From the NCBI GenBank assembly GCA_034717695.1, contig JAYELS010000062.1:1-64000 (forward strand): a DNA stretch of 64,000 nt, in the 5' to 3' direction. Origin of the DNA: NAT127 sp034717695 (GTDB lineage: Bacteria; Pseudomonadota; Gammaproteobacteria; Pseudomonadales; Porticoccaceae). Shown piece by piece: positions 1 to 7,908 of the stretch; the stretch's first letter is position 1, and each line of letters starts with the position of its first letter. The notes under the pieces are model-generated. The model saw only the letters and a program-made list of their open reading frames with translations, was not told the DNA's origin and did not search any database. The position numbers were made by a program, and so were the translations under genes.

Positions 1-307
1 CCAAGGTTCCGCCCACCGCACCGCCCCCAACGTAGGGCGGAAGAGCCAAAGGCGTCATCCGCCAAGGTTCCGCCCACCGCACCGAGCCCCAACGTAGGGC
101 GGAAGAGCCAAAGGCGTCATCCGCCAAGGTTCCACCCACCGCACCGCCCCCAACGTAGGGCGGAAAAGGCGCAGCCGTCATCCGCCAAGGTTCCGCCCAC
201 CGCACCTCCCCCAACGTAGGGCGGAAGAGCCAAAGGCGTCATCCGCCAAGGTTCCGCCCACCGCACCGAGCCCCAACGTAGGGCGGAAAAGGCGCAGCCG
301 TCATCCG
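1..307. repeat. Five tandem 61-62 bp hairpin-forming repeats
   Basis: Five near-identical units start at 1, 62, 124, 185 and 246, and the array runs off the left edge of the window. Each unit carries TTCCGCCC pairing with GGGCGGAA about 20 bases later. That second arm can alternatively pair with the downstream TCCGCC. The inner part of the second hairpin exists in two forms, GCC-aaa-GGC (units 1, 2, 4) and GGC-gca-GCC (units 3, 5), so both halves change together and pairing is kept. The last unit overlaps the rdgC stop codon. There are no unique spacers, so this is not a CRISPR array. Confidence 0.9.
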
Positions 308-1233
308 CCGCCGGGCTCTCCGCCCGTCACGCCTTCCTCGCCCCCGAGGGCATCGAGCAGGGCGGGAATAAACACCGCGAACTCCCCGGTCATGATGGTG
401 AAGTCCACATCGAACTGCTCGGCGGCGCTCTCGGCGTTGACCTCCCCCAACTTGTCGTTGATCAGGTCGCCGAACTTCAGGCGCTTCACCGCCAGCTTGT
501 CGTCCACCAGGAAGGCGATGTCCCCGGACCATTCCAGGGCCAGCTTGCTCACATACATGCCCGCGTCCAGGTGATTGCGGATTTCCTCGGAGCCGAGGTC
601 CTGGTTCTTGCAGCGGATCACCGCCGAGTCGTCGGCGCTGTCCCGCAGCTCGCACTCCCCGCCCAGGGTGAACCCGGCGGGGGCCGCCCCGTCCCGCAGC
701 CATTGGGTGAGGGTGGTGGGGATCGGGTCGCGGGTCTTCAGGGGCAGTACCGGCAGGCTGCCAAGGCTTTCCCGCAGCTGGCTGAGCAGATCCTCGGCGC
801 GGTTGTGGGCGCCGCTGTTGACCACCAGAAGGCCCGCCCGGGGATCGATATAGGCGTACAGCCGACCGGTGCGGGTAAAGGCCCGGGGCAGCAGCTCGAA
901 GGTGATCTCGTCCTTGAGGTCGGTGCGCTCCTTCTTGCCGGGGCGGCGGGCCTCCCGGGCCTCGATCTCGGCGACTCTTTCCGCCAGGGCATCGTTGACC
1001 ACCGCCGCCGGCAACAACCGGCTCTGCCGTTGCAGGCAAACCATCAGGCAACCGTTGGCGGCGTGCACCAGGGGCGCATCCCCGTCACCCACCGGCGCCA
1101 CCCAGCCAAGGGTGGACAGCTCCTGGCTGCCGCAGGGACGAAAGGGCTTGTCGTCGAGGTGTTGGTGGAGGGATTCGGGGTCGAGGGTGAAGGGCTGGGT
1201 GAAGCGATAGACGAGCAGGTTCTTGAACAGCAT
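301..1233 (-). CDS. rdgC: Recombination-associated protein RdgC
   Basis: 310-residue protein with the full length and typical N-terminus (MLFKNLLVYRFT) of RdgC. RdgC is a ring-shaped, non-specific double-stranded DNA-binding protein that limits RecA filament action during recombination and replication repair. The conserved C-terminal block around FTIMTGEFAVFIPALLDALGG is present. The gene is monocistronic, with 98 bp to the next gene. Its final two glycine codons and TGA lie inside the last unit of the hairpin repeat array, so the extreme C-terminus has been shaped by the repeat. No strong Shine-Dalgarno is seen; the start follows family alignment. Confidence 0.93.
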   Translation of the reverse strand: MLFKNLLVYRFTQPFTLDPESLHQHLDDKPFRPCGSQELSTLGWVAPVGDGDAPLVHAANGCLMVCLQRQSRLLPAAVVNDALAERVAEIEAREARRPGKKERTDLKDEITFELLPRAFTRTGRLYAYIDPRAGLLVVNSGAHNRAEDLLSQLRESLGSLPVLPLKTRDPIPTTLTQWLRDGAAPAGFTLGGECELRDSADDSAVIRCKNQDLGSEEIRNHLDAGMYVSKLALEWSGDIAFLVDDKLAVKRLKFGDLINDKLGEVNAESAAEQFDVDFTIMTGEFAVFIPALLDALGGEEGVTGGEPGGG

Positions 1234-1331
1234 GTAATGTCAGCCTTGTGCCAGTGAGTAAACCGGCGGGCTATTGTAACCACTGTCCCAGCTGCTGAGG
1301 GCGGGCCTCCGTCACTTTTTGCGGTGCCGGG

Positions 1332-1850
1332 TCAGGCCCTTTGGCAACCGGTGAGGGTCAGCCGGGGCGGGCTGAAGGACATGCTGAAACTCTCCACCCG
1401 GCGCAGCACGTTCATACCGAGGATGTTGCGACCGCCGCCCGCCAGCACGGCGGCGTCCACCTGGTCGAGCACACAGCCACCTCCCAGGTCGAGGCGGCTG
1501 ATGGTGTAAATGGGGACCCGGTCGACCCGTCCGCTGGCGAGGCGGGCATTGATGGTGCGCTTGTAGGTGGCCTGGCCGTCCGCCGCCAGTTTGTCCAGCA
1601 GCGTCCGGTTGATGGCGAGGTAGCCGGAGCCGGTGTCGAACAGCAATTCGGCGCTTTCGCCATTGCCAAGGAGGGCGGGCAGATAGAACGTGGCGGTGGT
1701 CTTTTCCGTCAGGGCGATAACCCTGGGCAGGGCCTGCGTTGCATCGCCCGCACCCCAGGCGTGCAGGGGGAGCAGGGTGTGCACCAAAATAATGCAAATA
1801 AGGCCGGTCAGGCGGTGCGATGGCCGGGGTTTTGCGATCGAGAGGCCCAT
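1332..1850 (-). CDS. Exported retropepsin-like aspartic protease
   Basis: 172 residues from the ATG at 1850, which has GGAG six bases upstream; an ATG at 1874 is in frame but has no good ribosome site. A signal peptide (short charged start, hydrophobic LICIILVHTLL, AWGAG) is followed by one retropepsin-like domain. It has the catalytic LLFDTGSGYLAI motif near residue 75 and the second conserved block NILGMNVL near 145. Single-domain retropepsins act as homodimers. The predicted site is periplasmic. The physiological substrate is unknown. It is divergent from the small exported-protein gene downstream of it on the map. Confidence 0.75.
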   Translation of the reverse strand: MGLSIAKPRPSHRLTGLICIILVHTLLPLHAWGAGDATQALPRVIALTEKTTATFYLPALLGNGESAELLFDTGSGYLAINRTLLDKLAADGQATYKRTINARLASGRVDRVPIYTISRLDLGGGCVLDQVDAAVLAGGGRNILGMNVLRRVESFSMSFSPPRLTLTGCQRA

Positions 1851-2048
1851 GGGTGTCTCCGGGGAGGCATTCACCGGGGTTGACGCAATAAGGGTGCCAG
1901 CGCTTCGGTCAATTGGCCTGCCAGCCCCTGGTATGCCCTGTCCAATCCCGGTCGGTCAGGTTCAATCGGGCCGATAGCCAGTATCCATGGGTCATTCCCC
2001 GGCGCTCTACCTATACTGACCGGGCAACCCAAAAACGGAGGTAACCCC

Positions 2049-2330
2049 ATGAAAAAGATGCTTGTCATCGCTGCTGTCGCCCTTGCCCCGGCGCTTTATG
2101 TCCAGGCTGAGCCCCGCTCCTTCGAGGACCTGTCCTTCCGCCAGGACCGCGCATCAGTGGAGCGCGGCGAAGTCACCCGGCTGGTGCACCCGGTGGGCCA
2201 CGGCAAGTACCGCCCCAATCAGAGCGCCGCGCCGATCCGCGAGGCGGACACCGAGATCGCCGCATTCGAGGAGGTCTCGTCCGCCCCCGGGGTTGCCCGC
2301 CCCGACCGGGCCGATCGCATTCCGCGCTAG
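2049..2330 (+). CDS. Small exported protein of unknown function
   Basis: 93 residues beginning MKKMLVIAAVALAPALYVQAEP, a clean Sec signal peptide with likely cleavage after VQA. A near-perfect Shine-Dalgarno GGAGGT at 2038 sits six bases before the ATG, so it is probably expressed. The mature ~70 residues are charged, have no cysteine and no motif I recognise. A candidate -10 box TATACT lies at 2012-2017 without a convincing -35. A strong bidirectional terminator follows directly. It is monocistronic; the function is not deducible from context. Confidence 0.7.
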   Translation: MKKMLVIAAVALAPALYVQAEPRSFEDLSFRQDRASVERGEVTRLVHPVGHGKYRPNQSAAPIREADTEIAAFEEVSSAPGVARPDRADRIPR

Positions 2331-2338
2331 GGGTAATA

Positions 2339-2385
2339 CCCACAAAAAAACCCGGCTGGGGGCCCCAGCCGGGTTTTTTTGTGGG
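2339..2385. terminator. Bidirectional rho-independent terminator
   Basis: A perfect palindrome with 23-base arms around one central base: CCCAC, seven A, then CCCGGCTGGGG, mirrored to end in seven T and GTGGG. It sits between the convergent small-protein gene (+) and sulfotransferase gene (-) and would serve both. Confidence 0.95.
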
Positions 2386-2394
2386 GGCTGTTTG

Positions 2395-3561
2395 TCAGAT
2401 GTAATCCCGATAGGTCTCGATGTAGTCTCCGTAGACCTCGCGGATATCATCCTCGGTGATGCCGAAGTCCGCCAGGCTGTAGCTGTGCTTGCCGTGCTTG
2501 CCGGCGGGATTCTCCGCCAGCCAGCGGCGCACGCCGTCCTGGGCGGCCTGGGTGTAGTCCATGTCGAAGCGCTCGTAGATGGTGCCCACCGCCTTCACCG
2601 GGTCGGCCACCAGATCCTTGTAGCGCATGTCGTGGAACGGGGCCTCGGGATGCTTGGCGCGGAAATCCATGCAGCGCACGATGCCGTCGTGCCAGAGGTG
2701 GAGGAACTCGCGGCCGAGGGCGTGGCGGTCCTGGTGGTCATAGGCCTGGCTGCGGATCACCCAGATCAACTGGGAGATGGAGGCGATCACCGTCACCGGG
2801 TCCCGGTGGGGCTGGACGAACACCGCGTCGGGGTAGACCTTGAGCAGCTCCGGCAGGGCGTACATATGCTCCTGGATCTTCAGCACCCACTGGCGCCCGG
2901 GCACCTTCCAGCTCAGCTGCTGCAGCCACATCTTGTGGACTTCGTAGCGGAAGCTGAGGTCGGCCTTGAGGAACCACTGATAGAAGCTCGGGATGTTGCT
3001 CATCATCACCGGGTTGGAGCTGTGGAAGGAGGTGGTCATGAACGAGCCGCACTCCTGGGGAATCTTCGCGCCGATGGGGTGTGCCTTCAGCAGCTCATCG
3101 ATCTTGCCGCCGAATTCCCGTTCGATATAGGCGTCGAACTGGCCGATGCGCGGGTCGGTGTCGAAGGTGGCGGCCTCCGGGGGCGGGGAGGGATTGGCCA
3201 CCTCCCACATCAGCGGGGTGCGCACCGCCGGGTCGCCGTCGATCAGGGCGTGGAGCAGGCTGGTGCCGCAGCGGGGCAGGCCGAGGATAAAGATGGGGCG
3301 CTTGATCTCCACCTCGGCGATTTCCGGGTAGCGGGCGCGATCGTCCACCAGGGCCTGGAGGCGGCGCAGGTCATCGTGGATATTCCCCAGGTTGCGGGCG
3401 CGGCCGTTGGCGTTCAGCCCGATGTCGGCGGCATAGGCGGCAAGCAGGGGTTCGAGGCCCTTGCGCACGTTCTCCCGCAGGTAGTCGGTGAGGGGGTATT
3501 GCTCGAACAGTTGGTCTGCCGTGGGCAGCCAGGACCCCTGGCTGGTCAGCGGTGTGGTCAT
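2395..3561 (-). CDS. Sulfotransferase family protein
   Basis: 388 residues starting at the ATG at 3561, preceded by AGGAG six bases upstream; a longer in-frame start at 3609 lacks a ribosome site and would overlap the upstream gene. The PAPS-binding loop is clear (RPIFILGLPRCGTSLLHALI, near residue 90), and the 3'-phosphate-binding region VFVQPHRDPVTVIASI is near 240. This matches the Sulfotransfer_3-type cytosolic family that moves sulfate from PAPS to a hydroxyl or amine on a small molecule or lipid. It lies 37 bp downstream of an SDR gene on the same strand, so the pair probably acts on one alcohol/ketone substrate. The substrate is unknown. Confidence 0.85.
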   Translation of the reverse strand: MTTPLTSQGSWLPTADQLFEQYPLTDYLRENVRKGLEPLLAAYAADIGLNANGRARNLGNIHDDLRRLQALVDDRARYPEIAEVEIKRPIFILGLPRCGTSLLHALIDGDPAVRTPLMWEVANPSPPPEAATFDTDPRIGQFDAYIEREFGGKIDELLKAHPIGAKIPQECGSFMTTSFHSSNPVMMSNIPSFYQWFLKADLSFRYEVHKMWLQQLSWKVPGRQWVLKIQEHMYALPELLKVYPDAVFVQPHRDPVTVIASISQLIWVIRSQAYDHQDRHALGREFLHLWHDGIVRCMDFRAKHPEAPFHDMRYKDLVADPVKAVGTIYERFDMDYTQAAQDGVRRWLAENPAGKHGKHSYSLADFGITEDDIREVYGDYIETYRDYI

Positions 3562-3598
3562 GGAAACTCCTGATACATTTTTATGGTGGTTTGGTCCG

Positions 3599-4420
3599 TC
3601 AGCGATCATACATGGCGCGCACCGCCTTGTCCCCCATGCGCAGGAAGCGCTTGCGGGGCAGCAGCCTCAGCATCAGGCCCATCAGGACATTGGTGATGGG
3701 CCCCGCATTGGGGCGCACGTTGATCTCTCGGCCGAGCCCCCCGAGGGCGGCGTCCACCACCACGAAGGGGTCCACCGGCTGCATCAGCCGGGTCGGCGCC
3801 TGGCCGGGGGGCAGGGAGGCGCGGAATCCCGGGGTGTTCACCGCGCCCGGCATCACCGTGGTGACGTCGATGCCATGGCGTTCCAGTTCCGACCAGAGCC
3901 CCTCGGCGAAGACGCGATCAAATGCCTTGGTTGCGGCGTAGGTGGCGATATAGGAGGCCCCCATCTCGGCGGAGCCCGAGGCCATGATGATCACCCCGCC
4001 GCGGCCCCGCGCCACCATGCCGGGTGTCAGCCGGTGGGCGAGTATCACCGGCGAGGCGCAATTCACCGCAATCTGGTTGAGCTTCACCTCGAGGGGTACG
4101 TCGAGCCAGCGTCCCACGGCCCCGAGGCCGGCATTGGCCACCAACAGGCCGATCTCGATATCGTCAAGGCTGTCGATGGCGGCGTTGAGGGCGGTGGCGT
4201 CCCCCAGGTCCACCGGGATAGGGCGTATCTCCACCCCGGGGTGATCCCGGCGCAGCTGGCTTGCCGTTTGCTCCAGGGCAGCGGCATTGATGTCCAGCAG
4301 CACCAGGGACATACCCATGGCGGCAAGGCGCTCGCCATAGGCCGCACCGATGCCCTGGGCACCCCCGGAAATCAGTGCCCAGTTGCCGTATTTTTCGGGG
4401 AAATTGCCAAATGCTGCCAT
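3599..4420 (-). CDS. Short-chain dehydrogenase/reductase (SDR)
   Basis: 273 residues from the ATG at 4420, which has GGAGG six bases upstream. It is a classical SDR: the TGxxxGxG-type nucleotide loop appears as SGGAQGIG, followed by the LLVANAGLG motif (NAG), the catalytic Ser in MASGSAEM, and the YxxxK active site in YAATKAF. The C-terminal tail has a hydrophobic stretch (LMGLMLRLLPRKRF), as in SDRs that act on hydrophobic substrates. It is the first gene of a two-gene unit with the sulfotransferase. A perfect AT-rich inverted repeat lies about 100 bp upstream. The substrate cannot be assigned. Confidence 0.85.
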   Translation of the reverse strand: MAAFGNFPEKYGNWALISGGAQGIGAAYGERLAAMGMSLVLLDINAAALEQTASQLRRDHPGVEIRPIPVDLGDATALNAAIDSLDDIEIGLLVANAGLGAVGRWLDVPLEVKLNQIAVNCASPVILAHRLTPGMVARGRGGVIIMASGSAEMGASYIATYAATKAFDRVFAEGLWSELERHGIDVTTVMPGAVNTPGFRASLPPGQAPTRLMQPVDPFVVVDAALGGLGREINVRPNAGPITNVLMGLMLRLLPRKRFLRMGDKAVRAMYDR

Positions 4421-4517
4421 CGGTAGCCTCCGGGTGGTGGTTGGGTCGAGCTGGCACGGTGCAACAGAGCGGCTGGCCAGGCGAGCGCACAACGGTAGCG
4501 GAGCGCGGGGCAGGAAG

Positions 4518-4547
4518 CAATATATTGTCGAATTTGACAATATATTG
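4518..4547. promoter_or_regulatory. Perfect 12-bp inverted repeat, candidate operator
   Basis: CAATATATTGTC, six-base spacer GAATTT, then GACAATATATTG: a perfect inverted repeat with 12-base arms in otherwise GC-rich DNA. It lies between the Rap1a-like gene and the SDR-sulfotransferase unit, about 100 bp upstream of the SDR start. It contains TATATT and TTGACA-like hexamers on both strands and no T-run, so it resembles a repressor operator over a promoter rather than a terminator. Confidence 0.6.
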
Positions 4548-4556
4548 GTGCGAGGT

Positions 4557-4955
4557 TCAGGGGCAGGGCCAGGCCTTTTCGAAGGCGAAGAACATCAGCG
4601 AGGCCTGGTCCAGGTTGAGCTGGTCGGGGTGGGCCTTCAGGTAGTCAACCACTACCCGCGCCGCCTCGGCATTGGTGATGACGGGTTCGCGGGGCACGCA
4701 GAACAGTGGCTGGCGCCCCGGCTCGGCCTGGTAGATGGTGTTGAGATTGAGCATACCGTTGACCATGCCGAGGCAGTAGGAACCACCCACGCTGAAATCG
4801 TTGCTCACCCCTGTTTCCACAAAGCTGACCACGTCCCCGCACTCCGCCAGCAGGGTGTGGCCATTGGCCGTTGAGGACGGGGGCGGGGACTGCGCGGCGA
4901 CCTGGGAGACAAGGACACCGGCAAGAAGAGTGAGCAGTGGGTATCTGAAGGGCAC
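4557..4955 (-). CDS. Rap1a/Tai family exported protein
   Basis: 132 residues starting at GTG 4955, with a Sec signal peptide (YPLLTLLAGVLVSQVAAQ). The mature part matches the Rap1a/Tai fold: conserved YCLGMVNGML, FCVPREP and a C-terminal VVVDYLKAHPDQLNLDQAS followed by a terminal PC, with paired cysteines likely forming disulfides. Family members include periplasmic immunity proteins to type VI amidase effectors, but many are stand-alone proteins of unknown role. No effector or secretion gene is nearby, so immunity is not inferred here. It starts 38 bp downstream of the tRNA-Ser gene on the same strand and may be co-transcribed with it. Confidence 0.75.
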   Translation of the reverse strand: MPFRYPLLTLLAGVLVSQVAAQSPPPSSTANGHTLLAECGDVVSFVETGVSNDFSVGGSYCLGMVNGMLNLNTIYQAEPGRQPLFCVPREPVITNAEAARVVVDYLKAHPDQLNLDQASLMFFAFEKAWPCP

Positions 4956-4992
4956 GGGGTTGTCTCGGCGGCTGCGTCGCTGGGACGGAAAA

Positions 4993-5082
4993 TGGCGGAG
5001 GGACAGGGATTTGAACCCTGGGTACCCGCGAAGGTACGCCGGTTTTCGAAACCGGTGCTTTCGACCGCTCAGCCATCCCTCC
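4993..5082 (-). tRNA. tRNA-Ser (anticodon CGA)
   Basis: A 90-nt class II tRNA read on the minus strand. The acceptor arm GGAGGGA pairs with TCCCTCC, and there is a D-arm GGCTGAGCGGTCGAAAGC. The anticodon stem CCGGT/ACCGG surrounds loop TTCGAAA with CGA. There is a long variable arm, a TTCAAATC T-loop and an encoded GCCA end. It reads UCG codons. Confidence 0.96.
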
Positions 5083-5097
5083 GGTGAAAACGTGGCA

Positions 5098-5126
5098 ATT
5101 TTATATCAAAGGTTGGCGAGTGTCGG
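5098..5126 (-). promoter_or_regulatory. Probable tRNA-Ser promoter
   Basis: On the minus strand, CCGACA (5126-5121) and TAAAAT (5103-5098) are separated by 17 bases and lie about 15 bp before the tRNA. The -35 box is imperfect. Confidence 0.5.
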
Positions 5127-5143
5127 CCACCCCATAAAAATTC

Positions 5144-5173
5144 AAAAAAAAAGGGCTACATTTCTGTAGCCCT
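5144..5173 (-). terminator. Rho-independent terminator after tRNA-Asn
   Basis: On the minus strand, AGGGCTACA, loop GAAA, then TGTAGCCCT runs into a stretch of nine T, nine bases past the tRNA-Asn 3' end. It separates the two tRNA transcription units. Confidence 0.9.
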
Positions 5174-5182
5174 ATTTCAATT

Positions 5183-5258
5183 TGGCTCCGCCTGCTGGAC
5201 TCGAACCAGCGACCCAATGATTAACAGTCATTTGCTCTACCGACTGAGCTAAGGCGGA
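5183..5258 (-). tRNA. tRNA-Asn (anticodon GTT)
   Basis: 76-nt cloverleaf on the minus strand: acceptor TCCGCCT, D-arm AGCTCAGTCGGTAGAGC, anticodon loop CTGTTAA with GTT, T-arm CTGGTTCGAGTCCAG and encoded CCA. It closely resembles the E. coli tRNA-Asn. Confidence 0.97.
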
Positions 5259-5280
5259 ATGGTCTGTGCTGAGGCCGCGT

Positions 5281-5309
5281 ATATTAGTGATGGGGTCCTG
5301 CCCCGTCAA
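5281..5309 (-). promoter_or_regulatory. tRNA-Asn promoter
   Basis: On the minus strand, TTGACG (5309-5304), a 17-base spacer and TAATAT (5286-5281), ending 22 bases before the mature tRNA-Asn 5' end. Near-consensus sigma-70 spacing and sequence. Confidence 0.8.
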
Positions 5310-5425
5310 CCCTGGATTCGGGAAAATTTTGGGGTAACTGGCGCTTGGTGGTTTTTTGGCCAGCGGCCGCATCCCCGGGGTGAATTTCCCTATAATCTCC
5401 GTTGTTTTCGAACCCTCGGTGATCC

Positions 5426-7444
5426 ATGAAGCCCTTTCGCATCGTCAGTGACTACCGGCCCGCCGGGGATCAACCCCAGGCCATCGACGCCCTGGTGGCG
5501 GGGCTGGAGGCGGGGCTTGCCGCCCAGACCCTCTTGGGTGTGACCGGGTCCGGCAAGACCTTCACCATCGCCAATGTGATCGAGCGCCTGCAGCGGCCGG
5601 CCATCGTCCTCGCCCACAACAAGACCCTGGCGGCGCAGCTGTACGGGGAGTTTCGCGAGTTTTTCCCGGATAACGCGGTGGAGTATTTCGTCTCCTACTA
5701 CGACTATTACCAGCCCGAGGCCTATGTGCCGTCCTCCGATACCTATATCGAGAAGGACGCCTCCATCAACCAGCATATCGAGCAGATGCGGTTGTCCGCC
5801 ACCAAGGCGCTGATGGAGCGGCGGGATGTGGTGGTGGTGGCCACGGTGTCGTCCATCTACGGTCTCGGCGATCCGGCGTCGTACCTGAAGATGGTGCTGC
5901 ACCTGGTGAAGGGGGATCGGGTCGATCAGCGGGACATCCTGCGCCGCCTGGCGGAGTTGCAGTATGCCCGCAACGACCTCGACTTTCGCCGCGCCACCTA
6001 CCGGGTGCGGGGGGATGTGATCGATGTGTTCCCCGCGGATGCCGAGGATCAGGCTCTGCGCATCGAACTGTTCGACGAGGAGATCGAGGTCCTCAGCCTG
6101 TTCGATCCTCTCACCGGGGAAGTGCTCGGCAAGGTGCCGCGCTTCACCGTCTACCCCAAAACCCACTACGTGACGCCGCGCCAGACCATCCTCGACGCCG
6201 TGGAGCGCATCGCCGACGAACTGCGGGAGCGCCTAGAGCAGCTGCGCGCCATGGATAAGCTGGTGGAGGCCCAGCGCCTCGGCGAGCGCACCCGCTACGA
6301 CCTGGAAATGATGCGCGAACTGGGCTACTGCAACGGCATCGAGAATTACTCCCGCTACCTCTCCGGTCGCCCCCCGGGAGCGCCGCCGCCGACCCTGTTC
6401 GATTACCTGCCCCCCGACGCATTGATGGTGATCGACGAGTCCCACGTCACCATTCCCCAGCTGGGGGCCATGTACCGGGGCGACCGCTCCCGCAAGGAAA
6501 CTCTGGTGGAATTCGGCTTTCGCCTGCCCTCGGCCCTCGACAACAGGCCCATGCGCTTCGACGAGTGGGAGCGCATCGCCCCCCAGGCCATCTATGTGTC
6601 CGCCACGCCGGGCAAGTACGAGGAGGCCCACGCCGGCCAGGTGGTGGAGCAGGTGGCGCGGCCCACGGGTCTGGTCGACCCGGAAATCGAGGTGCGCCCG
6701 GCCACCACCCAGGTGGACGACGTGCTCGGCGAGATCCGCCGCTGCGTGGCGGCGGGGGACAGGGTGTTGATCACCACCCTCACCAAGCGCATGGCGGAGG
6801 ATCTCACCGAGTACCTGGACGAGCACGGGGTGAAGGTGCGTTACCTGCACTCGGATATCGAGACCGTGGAGCGGGTGGAGATCATCCGCGATCTGCGCCT
6901 CGGCGAGTTCGACGTGCTGGTGGGCATCAACCTGCTGCGGGAAGGGCTCGATATGCCCGAGGTGGCCCTGGTGGCGGTGCTGGATGCGGACAAGGAAGGC
7001 TTTTTGCGCTCCGAGCAATCACTGATCCAGACCATCGGCCGCGCCGCCCGCAACCTCAACGGCCGCGCCATCCTCTACGCCGATCGCGTGACCGGATCGA
7101 TGCAGCGGGCCATGGATGAAACGGAACGGCGCCGCACCAAGCAGCTGGCCTTCAACGCCGAGCACGGCCTGACCCCCAAGGGGATTCACAAGTCCGTGGC
7201 GGATATCATGGAAGGTGCGGTGCTGTACGGGCCCGCCAAGGGCAAGAAGCGCAAGGCGGCGGAGGGCAGGAACCGCCACGACGACGGGGTGCCCGGCGTC
7301 GATACCCTGAAAAGCCTCGCCAGCCAGATCGCCGCCCTGGAGGAGCAGATGTACAAGCACGCCCGCAACCTGGAATTCGAGGAGGCCGCCGCCCTTCGGG
7401 ATCGCATCCACGCCCTGCAGCAGCGGGAGCTAAAGGCAGTCTGA
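5426..7444 (+). CDS. uvrB: Excinuclease ABC subunit UvrB
   Basis: 672 residues, the usual UvrB length. UvrB is the damage-verifying helicase-like subunit of nucleotide excision repair; it is loaded by UvrA and recruits UvrC. Visible parts are Walker A GVTGSGKTFTIANV near residue 40, the beta-hairpin YFVSYYDYYQPEAYVP near 95, DEAD-like VIDESHV near 340, helicase motif VI QTIGRAARN near 540, and a C-terminal UVR domain (FEEAAALRDRIHALQQ) that binds UvrC. A -10 box TATAAT at 5391-5396 lies 30 bp upstream of the start. No SOS (LexA) box was seen there. It is monocistronic. Confidence 0.98.
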   Translation: MKPFRIVSDYRPAGDQPQAIDALVAGLEAGLAAQTLLGVTGSGKTFTIANVIERLQRPAIVLAHNKTLAAQLYGEFREFFPDNAVEYFVSYYDYYQPEAYVPSSDTYIEKDASINQHIEQMRLSATKALMERRDVVVVATVSSIYGLGDPASYLKMVLHLVKGDRVDQRDILRRLAELQYARNDLDFRRATYRVRGDVIDVFPADAEDQALRIELFDEEIEVLSLFDPLTGEVLGKVPRFTVYPKTHYVTPRQTILDAVERIADELRERLEQLRAMDKLVEAQRLGERTRYDLEMMRELGYCNGIENYSRYLSGRPPGAPPPTLFDYLPPDALMVIDESHVTIPQLGAMYRGDRSRKETLVEFGFRLPSALDNRPMRFDEWERIAPQAIYVSATPGKYEEAHAGQVVEQVARPTGLVDPEIEVRPATTQVDDVLGEIRRCVAAGDRVLITTLTKRMAEDLTEYLDEHGVKVRYLHSDIETVERVEIIRDLRLGEFDVLVGINLLREGLDMPEVALVAVLDADKEGFLRSEQSLIQTIGRAARNLNGRAILYADRVTGSMQRAMDETERRRTKQLAFNAEHGLTPKGIHKSVADIMEGAVLYGPAKGKKRKAAEGRNRHDDGVPGVDTLKSLASQIAALEEQMYKHARNLEFEEAAALRDRIHALQQRELKAV

Positions 7445-7495
7445 TACTGCGCGCGGCAGCCTTGCCCGAACAGAGCGCCGCACCCAAGCTCTTGC

Positions 7496-7537
7496 GTCAG
7501 ACGTCAGACGTCAGACGTCAGACGTCAGACGTCAGAC
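7496..7537. repeat. Six tandem GTCAGAC heptamers
   Basis: Six perfect consecutive copies of GTCAGAC between uvrB and the convergent CxxC-protein gene. It is one of four 7-base-period arrays in this window (see 9530, 43603 and 46539). Confidence 0.97.
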
Positions 7538-7557
7538 GTGACGCGTGAGAACGCCCC

Positions 7558-7893
7558 TCAAATAAAATCCAGATCCGGATTGCCGTCGAGAATTTCCCGC
7601 AGCTCGTCCCTGTCATCGGTCTTCTGATCGAGGATTTCCTTCACGAACCTCAGGTAGACGGTGTACACCAGGGGCGGCTTGCCGGGCTCCTCCACCACAA
7701 AGAACGGCGCCCGGTCCACCCCCAGTTCCCCGGCCAGCAGCATGCCGGGGGAGGCGAGGTCGCGCTCGTCGGCGATGAGGATTTCGTCGATCCGGTCGAG
7801 TTGTCCGGCCTGCCGCATCTTGTGTTCCACCTCGCCGCATTTGTGGCAGGGGGAGCCGTCGGCGAGGATCTTCTTGACCATGGTGATCTTCAT
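7558..7893 (-). CDS. Thioredoxin-like CxxC protein next to cysH
   Basis: 111 residues with an N-terminal redox motif SPCHKCGEVEHKM (CHKC, Cys at about 16 and 19) after a short beta strand, followed by a conserved GVDRAPFFVVEE segment with the cis-Pro-like APF. This is a thioredoxin/glutaredoxin-fold layout. It lies 15 bp after cysH on the same strand, so it is probably co-transcribed. CysH-type reductases need thioredoxin or glutaredoxin to re-reduce the catalytic cysteine, so a dedicated electron donor is a reasonable inference, not a demonstrated one. Confidence 0.7.
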   Translation of the reverse strand: MKITMVKKILADGSPCHKCGEVEHKMRQAGQLDRIDEILIADERDLASPGMLLAGELGVDRAPFFVVEEPGKPPLVYTVYLRFVKEILDQKTDDRDELREILDGNPDLDFI

Positions 7894-7908
7894 GGGGGTG
7901 TTCCCAGG

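Noticed and set aside
1..307. CRISPR array
   Set aside because: Units are contiguous 61-62 bp near-identical copies without unique spacers, and no cas genes are present.
4518..4547. Terminator for the Rap1a-like gene
   Set aside because: The stem is AT-rich and no T-run follows on either strand; an operator fits better.
4557..4955. Type VI secretion immunity protein
   Set aside because: The fold matches Rap1a/Tai, but there is no effector or secretion gene nearby; many family members are unrelated to type VI systems.
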